From Salinilacustrithrix sp003476595 (GTDB lineage: Bacteria > Actinomycetota > Acidimicrobiia > Acidimicrobiales > Salinilacustritrichaceae), in contig CAXAUZ010000003.1 of NCBI GenBank assembly GCA_963972525.1, forward strand, positions 205,526 through 269,525: DNA of 64,000 nucleotides, read 5' to 3'. A program made the position numbers and the translations under genes. The notes beneath the pieces were generated by a model. The model did no database searches. It was not told the origin of the DNA and saw nothing but the letters and a program-made list of their open reading frames with translations. Within the stretch, counting starts at the first letter, position 1. Each line of letters starts with the position of its first letter. Below, in pieces: positions 56,940-64,000 of this stretch.

Positions 56940-58417
56940 TGGCCTCCCTCATCGAGCTGGCCAGGACGCTCACGCCGCTGGACACCTCGCAGGCCCAGCA
57001 GCTGCAGCGGCTCGCCGCGTCCTGGGGCCTGCTCGCCGACTTCTGCTTCTCCGACCTGCTGCTGTTCGCACCCGTCGGGGACTTCGACGGCGGGGAGTTC
57101 GTGGTGCTGGCCCAGGTGCGGCCGACCACGGGCCAGACCGTCTACCGGGGCGACTGGGTCGGCACCCGCCTCGACGAGGACGAGCGCCCGCTGGTGGCCC
57201 GGTCCTACCGCAACGGCGAGATCATCGAAGGCGAGATCCACCTGTCGGTCGTGCGCGAGCGGGTGCGGGTCCTGTGCGTGCCCGTTCGGCGCGAGGGCAA
57301 GGTGATCGGGGTCCTGACCCGGGAGGCGGCGCCGTCCATCGGCCGGCAGCACGGCGAGCTCGAGCGCACCTACCTCGACATCTTCAACCGCTTCGCCCGC
57401 ATGATCGCGTCGGGCGACTTCCCCTACGAGGACAAGGACGACACCGCCGAGGCCCCCCGGGTGGGCGACGGCGTGCTGCTCGTCGATCCCGCCGGCCGGG
57501 TCGAGTACGCGTCCCCGAACGCGGTGTCGGCGTTCCACCGCGTCGGCGTGCACGCCAACGCGGAGGGCCTGCGCTTCGGCGAGCTCGGTCTCGACGAGAG
57601 CGCGGTGCGCCTGGCGTTCCACAAGCGCCAGCCCACCGTGGTGGAGGTGGAGCGGGGCAGCGAGATCACCGTCGTGTTCCGCTGCCTGCCGATCACCGAC
57701 CGGGGCGAGGTGTCGGGTGCCGTGGTGCTCGTGCGTGACATCTCCGAGCTGCGCCGGCGGGACCGGCTCCTGCTGTCCAAGGACGCCACCATCCGGGAGA
57801 TCCACCACCGGGTGAAGAACAACCTGCAGACCATCTCCTCGCTGCTGCGCCTGCAGGGCCGCCGCCTCGACTCGGCGGAGGCCAAGGCCGCCATCGAGGA
57901 GTCGGCCCGGCGCATCCGCTCCATCGCCGTGGTCCACGAGATCCTCTCCCGCGAGGCCGGCGACGACGTCCCGTTCGTGGAGATCGCCCGCGAGCTGTCC
58001 CGCATGGTGGACGAGAGCCTGATGAACCCGGACCGGCCCTTCCGCGTGCGGTTCTCGGGCGAGGCGGGGACGATCCCAGCGGCCCCGGCGACCTCGCTGT
58101 CGGTGGTGCTCAACGAGCTGCTGCAGAACGCGGTCGACCACGCCTTCCCGGAGGAGGTCGACCTCGCCGAGGAGCCCGGCTACGTCGACGTCCTGCTGGA
58201 GCGGGAGGAGGACCAGCTGACGGTGCGGGTCACCGACAACGGCGTGGGCATCCCCGAGGGCTTCGACCTCGACGCGTCCACCGGCCTCGGGCTGTCCATC
58301 GTGCGGACCCTGGTGGAGACCGAGCTCGCCGGCGACATCACGATGCGCCGGGTGCACGAGTCCGGCACCCGCCACGGCACCGAGGTCCAGGTCGTGGTGT
58401 CCACCAAGCACTTCTAG
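56939..58417 (+). CDS. pdtaS: PdtaS-type sensor histidine kinase
   Basis: 492 residues. GAF-like domain at about 10-155 (TSQAQQLQRLAASWGLLADF to RVRVLCVPVRREGKVIGVLT), PAS domain at 170-275 (DGVLLVDPAGRVEYASPNAV; FRCLPITDRGEVSGAVVLVRDI), HisKA_2 with EIHHRVKNNLQTISSLLRLQ (phospho-His) and HATPase (LNELLQNAVDHAFPEE; VRVTDNGVGIPEGFDLDAST, GLGLSIV). The M. tuberculosis orthologue signals to the antiterminator PdtaR; no pdtaR is adjacent. ATG at 56939. Convergent with whiB1, as at the mycobacterial locus. Confidence 0.95.
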   Translation: MASLIELARTLTPLDTSQAQQLQRLAASWGLLADFCFSDLLLFAPVGDFDGGEFVVLAQVRPTTGQTVYRGDWVGTRLDEDERPLVARSYRNGEIIEGEIHLSVVRERVRVLCVPVRREGKVIGVLTREAAPSIGRQHGELERTYLDIFNRFARMIASGDFPYEDKDDTAEAPRVGDGVLLVDPAGRVEYASPNAVSAFHRVGVHANAEGLRFGELGLDESAVRLAFHKRQPTVVEVERGSEITVVFRCLPITDRGEVSGAVVLVRDISELRRRDRLLLSKDATIREIHHRVKNNLQTISSLLRLQGRRLDSAEAKAAIEESARRIRSIAVVHEILSREAGDDVPFVEIARELSRMVDESLMNPDRPFRVRFSGEAGTIPAAPATSLSVVLNELLQNAVDHAFPEEVDLAEEPGYVDVLLEREEDQLTVRVTDNGVGIPEGFDLDASTGLGLSIVRTLVETELAGDITMRRVHESGTRHGTEVQVVVSTKHF

Positions 58418-58445
58418 GGGCGGCGCAGATGGGCCCGGACGCGCA

Positions 58446-58469
58446 ACGACCTCCCCGGAGGGAGGTCGT
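58446..58469. terminator. Hairpin between convergent pdtaS and whiB1-like genes
   Basis: ACGACCTCCC (58446-58455) pairs with GGGAGGTCGT (58460-58469) around a CGGA loop, a perfect 10-bp stem in the short convergent gap. Confidence 0.7.
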
Positions 58470-58504
58470 GTCACTGCCGGAACGCCGGCACGGGATCTGC
58501 GTGG

Positions 58505-58807
58505 CTACGCGCTGCGCTGCTGCTTCTCGAGGCGCTGGCGGGCCCGACGCATCTGGCGGCGCTCCTCCTCGGAGGTGCCACCCCAGACGCCGCTGTCCTG
58601 GTTGGTGGACACGGCGTACTCGAGGCACAGGCCCTGGACGTCGCAGGTGCGGCAGACGGCCTTGGCGTTCGCGATCTGCTCGAGGGCGGGACCCGTGGTG
58701 CCGACCGGGAAGAACAGGTCGGGATCGGTGTCGCGGCACTCCGCGAACTGGCGCCACTCGTCTCGTTCGAGCGTCAGGGGGATCGAGCGCGTCGTGGTCA
58801 GGGCCAC
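58505..58807 (-). CDS. whiB1: WhiB family Fe-S regulator, WhiB1-like
   Basis: 100 residues. The four cluster cysteines are in FAECRDTDPDLFFPVG, AVCRTCDVQGLCLEYAV, and the GVWGG turn is followed by the basic EEERRQMRRARQRLEKQQR tail that contacts DNA. The FFPVG-GPALEQIANAK pattern and NQDSGVWGGTSEEERR are closest to WhiB1, the essential nitric-oxide-responsive member that binds the main sigma factor. GTG at 58807 follows GGAGG by 4 nt. TACCTT on the minus strand near 58917 may be its -10 box. Confidence 0.95.
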   Translation of the reverse strand: MALTTTRSIPLTLERDEWRQFAECRDTDPDLFFPVGTTGPALEQIANAKAVCRTCDVQGLCLEYAVSTNQDSGVWGGTSEEERRQMRRARQRLEKQQRSA

Positions 58808-58988
58808 GGGGCCTCCAAGGGTCGAGGGGTCGTGCTGGCAGTGCAGAGGACCCGATTTGTGACGGCGTTCACATGCCTCTGCGGACTCGCTGAGGTCTCA
58901 CAGGGCCGTCGACCAAGGTAACGTCGAAACACGCCCGTCACAAGGGTTTCTTCGGAGGTTTCCCGAGACGTTGTTCACGCCAGGTGCG

Positions 58989-59678
58989 ATGTCCACCCCG
59001 CTCGTCTACGGCCATCGCGGTGCGTCCGCCGATGCGCCCGAGAACACCGTCGAGGCCTTCGCCCTCGCCCGGGCCCAGGGCGCGCACGGCGTCGAGCTCG
59101 ACGTCCGACGCTGCCGGGACGGCGACATGGCCCTCCACCACGACGCCGAGCTGGCCGATGGCCGGCGCATCGTGGAGCTGACCCGGGCCGACCTGCCCGA
59201 GACCTCCTGCACCCTGGCCGAGGCCCTCGACGTGTGCGACGGGATGGTGGTCAACATCGAGATCAAGAACGTCTCCGTCGACCCCGACCACGACCCCGCG
59301 TGCCGGTTGGCCGACACCGTCGTCGCCCTGCTGCACGAGCGCGGCGGACGGGACCGGGTGATCGTGTCGAGCTTCGGCCTGCCCACCATCGACCGGGTCC
59401 GGGCGATCGACCCCGACGTGCCCACCGGCTTCCTCACCTTCATCGAGCCCATGGGGCCCCAGGCCATCGAGCTCGCCGCCCGGCACGGGCACCAGGCCAT
59501 CCACCCGCACGTGGCCACGGTGGACGAGGCCTACGTGGAGCTCGCCCACCAGCACGGCCTGGCGGTCAACGTCTGGACGGTGGACGATCCCGACCAGGTC
59601 CGCCAGCTGGCGGCGTGGGGCGTGGACGGCATCGTCACGAACGTGCCGGCGGCGGCGATCGCCGCGCTCGCCACCTGA
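58989..59678 (+). CDS. Glycerophosphodiester phosphodiesterase
   Basis: 229 residues. PLVYGHRGASADAPENTVEAFALA (catalytic His-Arg and Glu), GVELDVRRCRDGDMALHHDAEL (acidic metal ligands and second His), NIEIKNVSVDPDHDP and VNVWTVDDPDQVRQLAAWGVDGIVTNVP at the end. It hydrolyses glycerophosphodiesters to glycerol-3-phosphate, which could feed GlpD. No signal peptide. ATG at 58989 gives the family start; an in-frame TTG at 58971, 12 nt after GGAGG, would add six residues. Confidence 0.94.
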   Translation: MSTPLVYGHRGASADAPENTVEAFALARAQGAHGVELDVRRCRDGDMALHHDAELADGRRIVELTRADLPETSCTLAEALDVCDGMVVNIEIKNVSVDPDHDPACRLADTVVALLHERGGRDRVIVSSFGLPTIDRVRAIDPDVPTGFLTFIEPMGPQAIELAARHGHQAIHPHVATVDEAYVELAHQHGLAVNVWTVDDPDQVRQLAAWGVDGIVTNVPAAAIAALAT

Positions 59679-59694
59679 GCAGACGGGCACCTGA

Positions 59695-60627
59695 TCAGAC
59701 GTCGGCGGGCCCGGCGGGCAGCACCAGGGCGAGCGCGTCGGCCCGGTGCTCGAACCGGAAGACGTCACCGTCGCCGAGGAAGTCGCCGTCCACCTGGTAG
59801 GGGAGCGGGCCGTGCCCGGTGACCTCGAGCTCGTCGAGGTCGTGGGCGAGCAGGGCGTAGCGGGACGAGCGGATGTGGCGGCCCGAGGCGAGGGCCGACC
59901 CGATCAGGCCGAGCACCCGGGCGAACTGCATCGTGCGCACGACGACCACGGACAGCCCGGTGTCGAGCGTGGCCTCGGGGGCGAGGTCGAGGGGCACGTT
60001 TCCGAGGTAGGTGTACGGGCTCGTGTTGAGCACGATCGCCATGTAGCCGTCGTCGACCATGCGGCCGTCGGGAAGGTGGACGGCCAGGCGCGGCCGCGAG
60101 GTGTCGTAGTGGCGGAACCAGGTGGCGAAGCCGGCGTAGACGAAGAGCGGGTGGCCGGCGTAGCGCTTGAGCGAGGACCGCCGTTCGACCTGCTCGACCA
60201 CGGCGGCATCGAAGCCGAGGCCGGTGTGGAACAGGAAGCACCGACCGTTCACCGCGCCGAGGCCCACCCGGCGGATCGAGCCCTTGGCCAGCGCGTCGAG
60301 CAACACACCTGTGGCCTCGACCGGGTCGTTCGGCAGCCCGATGGTGCGGGCGAACACGTTCGTGGAGCCGCCGGGCAGCACGCCGAGGGCGGTGTCGGTG
60401 CCGACGAGGCCGTTGGCCGCCTCGTTGAGCGTGCCGTCGCCGCCCATGACCACGACGACGTCGACGCCGTCGTTCGCCGCGCCCCGCGCCAGCCGGGCGG
60501 CGTGGCCGCGCCGGCTCGTCTCGACCATCTCGACGTCGTGGTCAGCCGAGAACGCCTTGCGGATGACGACCATCGAGCGGGCGGTGACCGACGAGGCGAA
60601 CGCGTTCACGATGAGCAGGACTCGCAC
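59695..60627 (-). CDS. Diacylglycerol kinase family lipid kinase
   Basis: 310 residues. VLLIVNAFASSVTARSMVVI at the start, DVVVVMGGDGTLNEAANGLVG (GGDGTxxE, ATP site, about residues 61-69), LGVLPGGSTNVFARTIGLPN, FLFHTGLGFDAAVVEQVERR, and PYQVDGDFLGDGDVFRF with the late conserved GD. It probably phosphorylates diacylglycerol or a related lipid. The homologue next to whiB1 in M. tuberculosis (Rv3218 region) supports old synteny. GTG at 60627 has TAGGAC 6 nt upstream. Confidence 0.93.
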   Translation of the reverse strand: MRVLLIVNAFASSVTARSMVVIRKAFSADHDVEMVETSRRGHAARLARGAANDGVDVVVVMGGDGTLNEAANGLVGTDTALGVLPGGSTNVFARTIGLPNDPVEATGVLLDALAKGSIRRVGLGAVNGRCFLFHTGLGFDAAVVEQVERRSSLKRYAGHPLFVYAGFATWFRHYDTSRPRLAVHLPDGRMVDDGYMAIVLNTSPYTYLGNVPLDLAPEATLDTGLSVVVVRTMQFARVLGLIGSALASGRHIRSSRYALLAHDLDELEVTGHGPLPYQVDGDFLGDGDVFRFEHRADALALVLPAGPADV

Positions 60628-60633
60628 GCCCCT

Positions 60634-60639
60634 GTCCTA
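60634..60639 (-). promoter_or_regulatory. -10-like box of the lipid kinase promoter
   Basis: TAGGAC on the minus strand, 6 nt before the GTG at 60627; it lacks the final T, like the TAGAAC box at 371-376. Confidence 0.35.
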
Positions 60640-60682
60640 GTGCAATTCGACCAGCGGCGGGGCCTGATGCTTGACTCCGCAC

Positions 60683-61468
60683 ATGGCTCTCAACGTGGTC
60701 GTCTGCGTGAAGCAGATCCCGGATCCCGCCGATCCCGGCGCTCTGGACGCTGACTTCACCCTCAAGCGCGATGTCAAGCTCATCCTGGACGAGTCCGACT
60801 CCTACGGGGTCGAGATGGCGCTCCAGCTGGTCGACACGGCCGGCGGTGGTGAGGTCACCCTGGTCTCGATGGCCCCGAACGGTGAGGTCTCGGGTCTGCG
60901 CACGGCGCTGGCCATGGGTGCCGCCAAGGGCGTGCTCGTCTCCGACGACGCCCTCGCCGGGTCCGGTGCGCTCGAGACGGCCAAGACCCTGGCTGCGGCC
61001 ATCGGCAAGGCCGGCGACTACGACCTCGTGATCTCGGGCGTCGAGTCCTCCGACGGCTACACCGGCGTCGTGCCCCAGATGCTCGCCGCCCAGCTCGGCC
61101 ACCCGATGGTGTCCTTCGCCAAGTCGGTCGAGGTGTCCGACGGCAAGATCAAGGTGGCCCGCCAGACCGAGACCGGCTCCCAGGACGTCGAAGCTCCCAC
61201 CCCGTGCGTGGTCTCCGTGACCGCCGGCGTGGTCGAGCCTCGCTACCCGTCCTTCAAGGGCATCATGGCCGCCAAGTCCAAGCCGGTCGACACCCTCGCC
61301 CTCGGCGACCTCGGCATCGACGGCGGCAACGTCGGCTGGGCCGGCGCCGGGCAGGAGATCACCGCAGTGGAGGACGCCCCCGCCCGCCAGGCCGGCGAGA
61401 TCGTCGAAGACGACGGCGAGGGCTTCCAGAAGATCGTGGCCAAGCTCGAAGAGCTCAAGGTCATCTGA
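60683..61468 (+). CDS. etfB: Electron transfer flavoprotein subunit beta
   Basis: 261 residues. NVVVCVKQIPDPADPGALD, DESDSYGVEMALQL, DLVISGVESSDGYTGVVPQM, PTPCVVSVTAGVVEPRYPSFKGIMAAKSKP with the EtfB signature loop, and a C-terminal alpha-binding helix. With EtfA it accepts electrons from acyl-CoA dehydrogenases such as the one at 8.9-10.1 kb. ATG at 60683 has no ribosome binding site; a TTG at 60671 is in frame. etfA follows 31 bp later. Confidence 0.97.
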   Translation: MALNVVVCVKQIPDPADPGALDADFTLKRDVKLILDESDSYGVEMALQLVDTAGGGEVTLVSMAPNGEVSGLRTALAMGAAKGVLVSDDALAGSGALETAKTLAAAIGKAGDYDLVISGVESSDGYTGVVPQMLAAQLGHPMVSFAKSVEVSDGKIKVARQTETGSQDVEAPTPCVVSVTAGVVEPRYPSFKGIMAAKSKPVDTLALGDLGIDGGNVGWAGAGQEITAVEDAPARQAGEIVEDDGEGFQKIVAKLEELKVI

Positions 61469-61499
61469 GCGAACGACCCGGAACGAAAGGAAGAACGAC

Positions 61500-62459
61500 A
61501 TGGCTCTTTCCAAGGTGTGGGTCTTCGCCGAGACCGACGAGAACGGCTCGCTGACGACGCTCAGCAAGGAGCTGCTCACCAAGGCACGCGACCTGGGCGA
61601 CACCGTCGAGGCGTTCTACGCCGGTGACGGCAACGACATCGCCGAGTCCGCTGGTGCCTTCGGCGCCACGGCCGTGCACGCCACCGGCCCCATCGAGGGC
61701 CAGCTGCTCGGCGCCCCGGTCGGTGCGGCGCTCGCCGCGGCCGCCGAGGGCGTCGACCTGCTGCTCGGCGGCACGTCCTACGACGCCCGCGACGCCTTCG
61801 CCGTCGCCTCGGTCAAGCTCGACAAGCCGGTGATCTCCAACACGACCGCCATCGACCTCGACGGCGACGCGGTGGTCACCACCGTGCCGGTGTTCGGCGG
61901 CGAGAAGCTGGTGAAGACCAAGTTCACCGCCGGCGGCCCGATGCTCTGCCTGGTGCGCCCCAAGTCCTACGAGGCCAGCGAGTCCGGCGGCGGTGCCGCT
62001 TCGGTCAGCTCGGTCGACGTCCCCGGCGACGCCCCCAGCGCCACGGTGCTGGCCACCCACGTCGAGGAGCGCGAGGGTCCCCAGCTGGACTCCGCACCCA
62101 TCGTCGTGTCCGGCGGTCGCGGCCTGGGCGACCCGGCCAAGTTCGAGGAGTACATCGAAGCCCTCGGCAAGAAGCTCGGGGCCGCCACCGGCGCCACCCG
62201 CGCCATCGTCGACGCCGGCTGGGTGCCCTACAACAAGCAGGTCGGCCAGACCGGCAAGGTCGTCAAGCCCGACGTCTACATCGCCGCCGGCATCTCCGGT
62301 GCCACGCAGCACCTGGTCGGCATGAAGGGTTCCAAGAACATCATCGCCATCAACAAGGACCCGGAGGCCCCGATCTTCTCGGTGGCCGACCTCGGCATCG
62401 TGGGCGACGTCCACAAGGTGCTCCCGGCCCTCATCGAGGCGCTGAACGCCAAGGGCTGA
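61500..62459 (+). CDS. etfA: Electron transfer flavoprotein subunit alpha
   Basis: 319 residues. KVWVFAETDENGSLTTLSKE, LGGTSYDARDAFAVASVKLD, then the FAD-binding C-domain: PIVVSGGRGLGDPAKFEEYI, ATRAIVDAGWVPYNKQVGQT, GKVVKPDVYIAAGISGATQH, INKDPEAPIFSVADLGIVGD. The motif order and length are complete. A good AAAGGAAG lies before the ATG at 61500. A nested hairpin follows the gene. Confidence 0.97.
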   Translation: MALSKVWVFAETDENGSLTTLSKELLTKARDLGDTVEAFYAGDGNDIAESAGAFGATAVHATGPIEGQLLGAPVGAALAAAAEGVDLLLGGTSYDARDAFAVASVKLDKPVISNTTAIDLDGDAVVTTVPVFGGEKLVKTKFTAGGPMLCLVRPKSYEASESGGGAASVSSVDVPGDAPSATVLATHVEEREGPQLDSAPIVVSGGRGLGDPAKFEEYIEALGKKLGAATGATRAIVDAGWVPYNKQVGQTGKVVKPDVYIAAGISGATQHLVGMKGSKNIIAINKDPEAPIFSVADLGIVGDVHKVLPALIEALNAKG

Positions 62460-62500
62460 TCACGCCCTGACTCGCCGCCGCTCGGCGCGGCGATCCAATC

Positions 62501-62557
62501 GAAACCGGTCAGGACGGCCGTCCCAGCAGGGGCGGCCGTTCGCCGTTTTCCGGTTTC
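62501..62557 (+). terminator. Nested hairpin downstream of etfA
   Basis: Outer arms GAAACCGG (62501-62508) and CCGGTTTC (62550-62557), inner arms ACGGCCG (62514-62520) and CGGCCGT (62533-62539). It starts 41 bp after the etfA stop. Confidence 0.65.
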
Positions 62558-62940
62558 GTCGTGGGGCGCTGCCATCTCGCGGACGTCCCGTACAGCCGGA
62601 CGCCCGGCGTGCCGACGGCTACGGATAGTGCGATCCCCCCTCCGTTACGTACTGAACGGCGTGTTGCGTTCAGGTGTCCACTCTTCGTGATCAATTGAGC
62701 TGGATACCGACATTTCGGGTGCGGGTGCCGCACGCCCTTGCCAGGCACCGTTCTGCGGGATTCTCGGGCCGTTGGGGTCATCGAGGGCTGCGCGCTCTCT
62801 GTGGCAGCTCCGACACGTTGGCGATTTTGCGTGTTGAGCGGCGACTCCCCGTGGGGATTCATGGTCCCCAGCGGCCGATTCCCTCAGTGCGCTGAGGCAG
62901 AACTCGACCACACCACACGACATCGCAACGAGGAACAACG
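62558..62940 (+). other. Long non-coding region upstream of the subtilase gene
   Basis: About 380 bp without a credible gene and visibly richer in A/T than its surroundings. It has small hairpins: GTGCGG/CCGCAC (62719-62724, 62728-62733) and CCTCAG/CTGAGG with a TGCG loop (62882-62897), the latter 43 bp before the ATG. Such a length is unusual in this window, where most leaders are absent. It may be a regulated 5' leader or hold a small RNA. No known riboswitch core was recognised. Confidence 0.4.
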
Positions 62941-64000
62941 ATGCACTCGACCACCCCCATCGAAGCCACCATCGCTCCCGCCGCCGGACAGAGCCTCCAC
63001 AACCGAGGCCTCACCGGTCGCGGTGTCGGCATCGCCGTCATCGACTCGGGCGTCACCGCGCCGGAGGAGTTCGGCGACCGCCTGGTCGTCGGCCCCGACT
63101 TCACCGTCGACGGCGCCACCGACGATCACGGTCGGGACCGCACGGGCCACGGCACGCACCTCGCCGGCCTGGCCGCTGGCGCCCGCACCGGCGTGGCTCC
63201 TGGCGCCCACGTGGTCAACCTCAAGGTCGCAGGCGAGGGTGGCGCCACCGACCCGATGGCCGTCATCGCCGCCATCGACTGGGCCGTGGCCAACCGCCGT
63301 CAGCTCCAGCTCGGCGTGATCCTGCTCGCCTTCGGTGCCGACCAGTTCGAGTCCGGCCGTGACCCCCTCGCCGAGGCCGTCGCCCGGGCCTGGAAGGCCG
63401 GCCTCGTCGTCGTCACCTCCGCAGGCAACGAGGGTGACGCCCCGCTGCCCACCCCCGCCCACATCGCCGAGGTCCTCACCGTCGGCGCCGGCGAGCTGGT
63501 GGACGGTTCCTGGCAGCGCTGCGACTTCAGCAACGTCGGCCGTGACGGTCAGCGTGCCGATCTCCTCGCCCCCGGTCGCTCGGTCGTCGGCCCGGTCGTC
63601 CACGGTGCGGTCGAGGCCCCCGAGTCCTCCTTCGTCGGCCCCGACCACGTGAAGGGCTCGGGCTCGTCCCAGGCCGCTGGCGTGGCCGCCGGCGCCGCCG
63701 CCCTCCTCCTCGAGGCCGACGGCTCCCTGACCCCTGACGAGGTCAAGCAGATCCTGTGCACCTCCGCCGTCCGGGTCGACGACCCCGCCGCCGGCGCCGG
63801 TGCGATGGACCTCGAGCTCGCCCTGGCGCTGCTCGCCTCCGGCCTGTTCCGTGACGTTGCGCCCCAGTCGTTGACTCCCGCCGGCGCTCGTGCCTGGGCC
63901 GGCCTGGAGTGGTCGGGCGTGTCGTGGCGTGGTGTGTCGTGGCGTGGCCTGGAGTGGTCGGGCGTGTCGTGGCGTGGTGTGTCGTGGCGTGGCCTGGAGT
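62941..64000 (+). CDS. Subtilase (S8) serine protease with C-terminal Trp-rich tandem repeats (3' end outside window)
   Basis: At least 353 residues, open at the window end. Catalytic Asp35 in VGIAVIDSGVTA, His70 in DRTGHGTHLAGLAAG, oxyanion Asn163 in SAGNEGD and Ser243 in KGSGSSQAAGVAAGAAALLL (usual GTSMAxP is GSSQAAG). There is no signal peptide, propeptide or membrane span, so it looks cytoplasmic or uses another export route. From residue 321 a 15-residue unit starts, GLEWSGVSWRGVSWR, twice in full and a third time cut off. S8 proteases with SWxG-type tails occur in actinobacteria, but their use is not known to me. ATG at 62941 follows GAGGAA by 5 nt. Confidence 0.88.
   Translation, partial: MHSTTPIEATIAPAAGQSLHNRGLTGRGVGIAVIDSGVTAPEEFGDRLVVGPDFTVDGATDDHGRDRTGHGTHLAGLAAGARTGVAPGAHVVNLKVAGEGGATDPMAVIAAIDWAVANRRQLQLGVILLAFGADQFESGRDPLAEAVARAWKAGLVVVTSAGNEGDAPLPTPAHIAEVLTVGAGELVDGSWQRCDFSNVGRDGQRADLLAPGRSVVGPVVHGAVEAPESSFVGPDHVKGSGSSQAAGVAAGAAALLLEADGSLTPDEVKQILCTSAVRVDDPAAGAGAMDLELALALLASGLFRDVAPQSLTPAGARAWAGLEWSGVSWRGVSWRGLEWSGVSWRGVSWRGLE
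63901..64000 (+). repeat. 45-bp perfect tandem repeats in the subtilase gene
   Basis: Units at 63901-63945 and 63946-63990 are identical base for base; a third starts at 63991 and is cut at 64000. Within each unit TGGTCG/TCGTGGCGTGG blocks recur, so the unit is itself built of 15-bp to 18-bp sub-repeats. The array continues beyond the window. Confidence 0.95.

Noticed and set aside
62558..62940. Riboswitch (c-di-GMP or c-di-AMP type) before the subtilase gene.
   Set aside because: No recognisable conserved core was found by eye; left as an unassigned region pending covariance search.

Overview
This window is very GC-rich, densely packed chromosomal DNA from an actinobacterium. WhiB, a PdtaS-type kinase, DUF3107, a class E sortase, Nudix/GalE and acyl-CoA metabolism genes all point that way. 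The mixture of a full system I cytochrome c maturation operon, a seven-gene Mrp antiporter, many GTG starts and many leaderless promoters suggests the class Acidimicrobiia (an Iamia-like organism). This is an inference; there is no rRNA gene in the window to confirm it. No tRNA, rRNA, phage or insertion sequence was seen.

Layout. 1-7.2 kb: a cut-off DNA glycosylase, an SRPBCC protein, a winged-helix/DUF559 nuclease gene bracketed by two pairs of a 48-bp repeat, valS, a frame-disrupted DUF1707/LiaF-like/adenylate cyclase gene and cysS. 7.2-11 kb: a sigma factor fused to an anti-sigma-like membrane tail, an acyl-CoA dehydrogenase and a 3-hydroxyacyl-CoA dehydrogenase. 11-17.7 kb: a stress-type group (CrtO-like acyltransferase, beta-CASP metallo-hydrolase, tandem universal stress protein, GAF-GGDEF cyclase, CoA-binding protein), three members of which share a DosR-like upstream motif. 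17.7-26 kb: the mnhABCDEFG cation/proton antiporter operon and a divergent CPA2 antiporter. 26-35.5 kb: DJ-1/PfpI protein, dienelactone hydrolase, galE-Nudix, infC with an ATC start, glpD, and a tetR-trmH-cyclase-yaaA operon. 35.6-36.9 kb: a decaying ABC-transporter ATPase pseudogene.

37-48 kb: a divergent folP homologue, DUF5317 protein, small secreted lipoproteins, enoyl-CoA hydratase, class E sortase, then ccmABCDEFGHI, translationally coupled end to end. 48-54 kb: SixA-like phosphatase, a molybdopterin oxidoreductase, an unknown actinobacterial protein, and an Fe-S cluster locus (cysteine desulfurase, SufR-like repressor, divergent Mrp/ApbC scaffold). 53-60.6 kb: a small two-component pair, DUF3107, two ArsA-like ATPases, PdtaS, WhiB1-like protein, GDPD and a lipid kinase; pdtaS, whiB1 and the lipid-kinase homologue are also neighbours in Mycobacterium tuberculosis. 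60.6-64 kb: etfBA, which would take electrons from the acyl-CoA dehydrogenases, then a roughly 480-bp gap and a cytoplasmic-looking subtilase whose C-terminus turns into perfect 45-bp tandem repeats that run off the end.

The most unusual items are the repeat-tailed subtilase, the 48-bp repeat pairs around a nuclease gene, and the pervasive TANNNT-(6 to 9 nt)-ATG/GTG promoter architecture that implies leaderless mRNAs.
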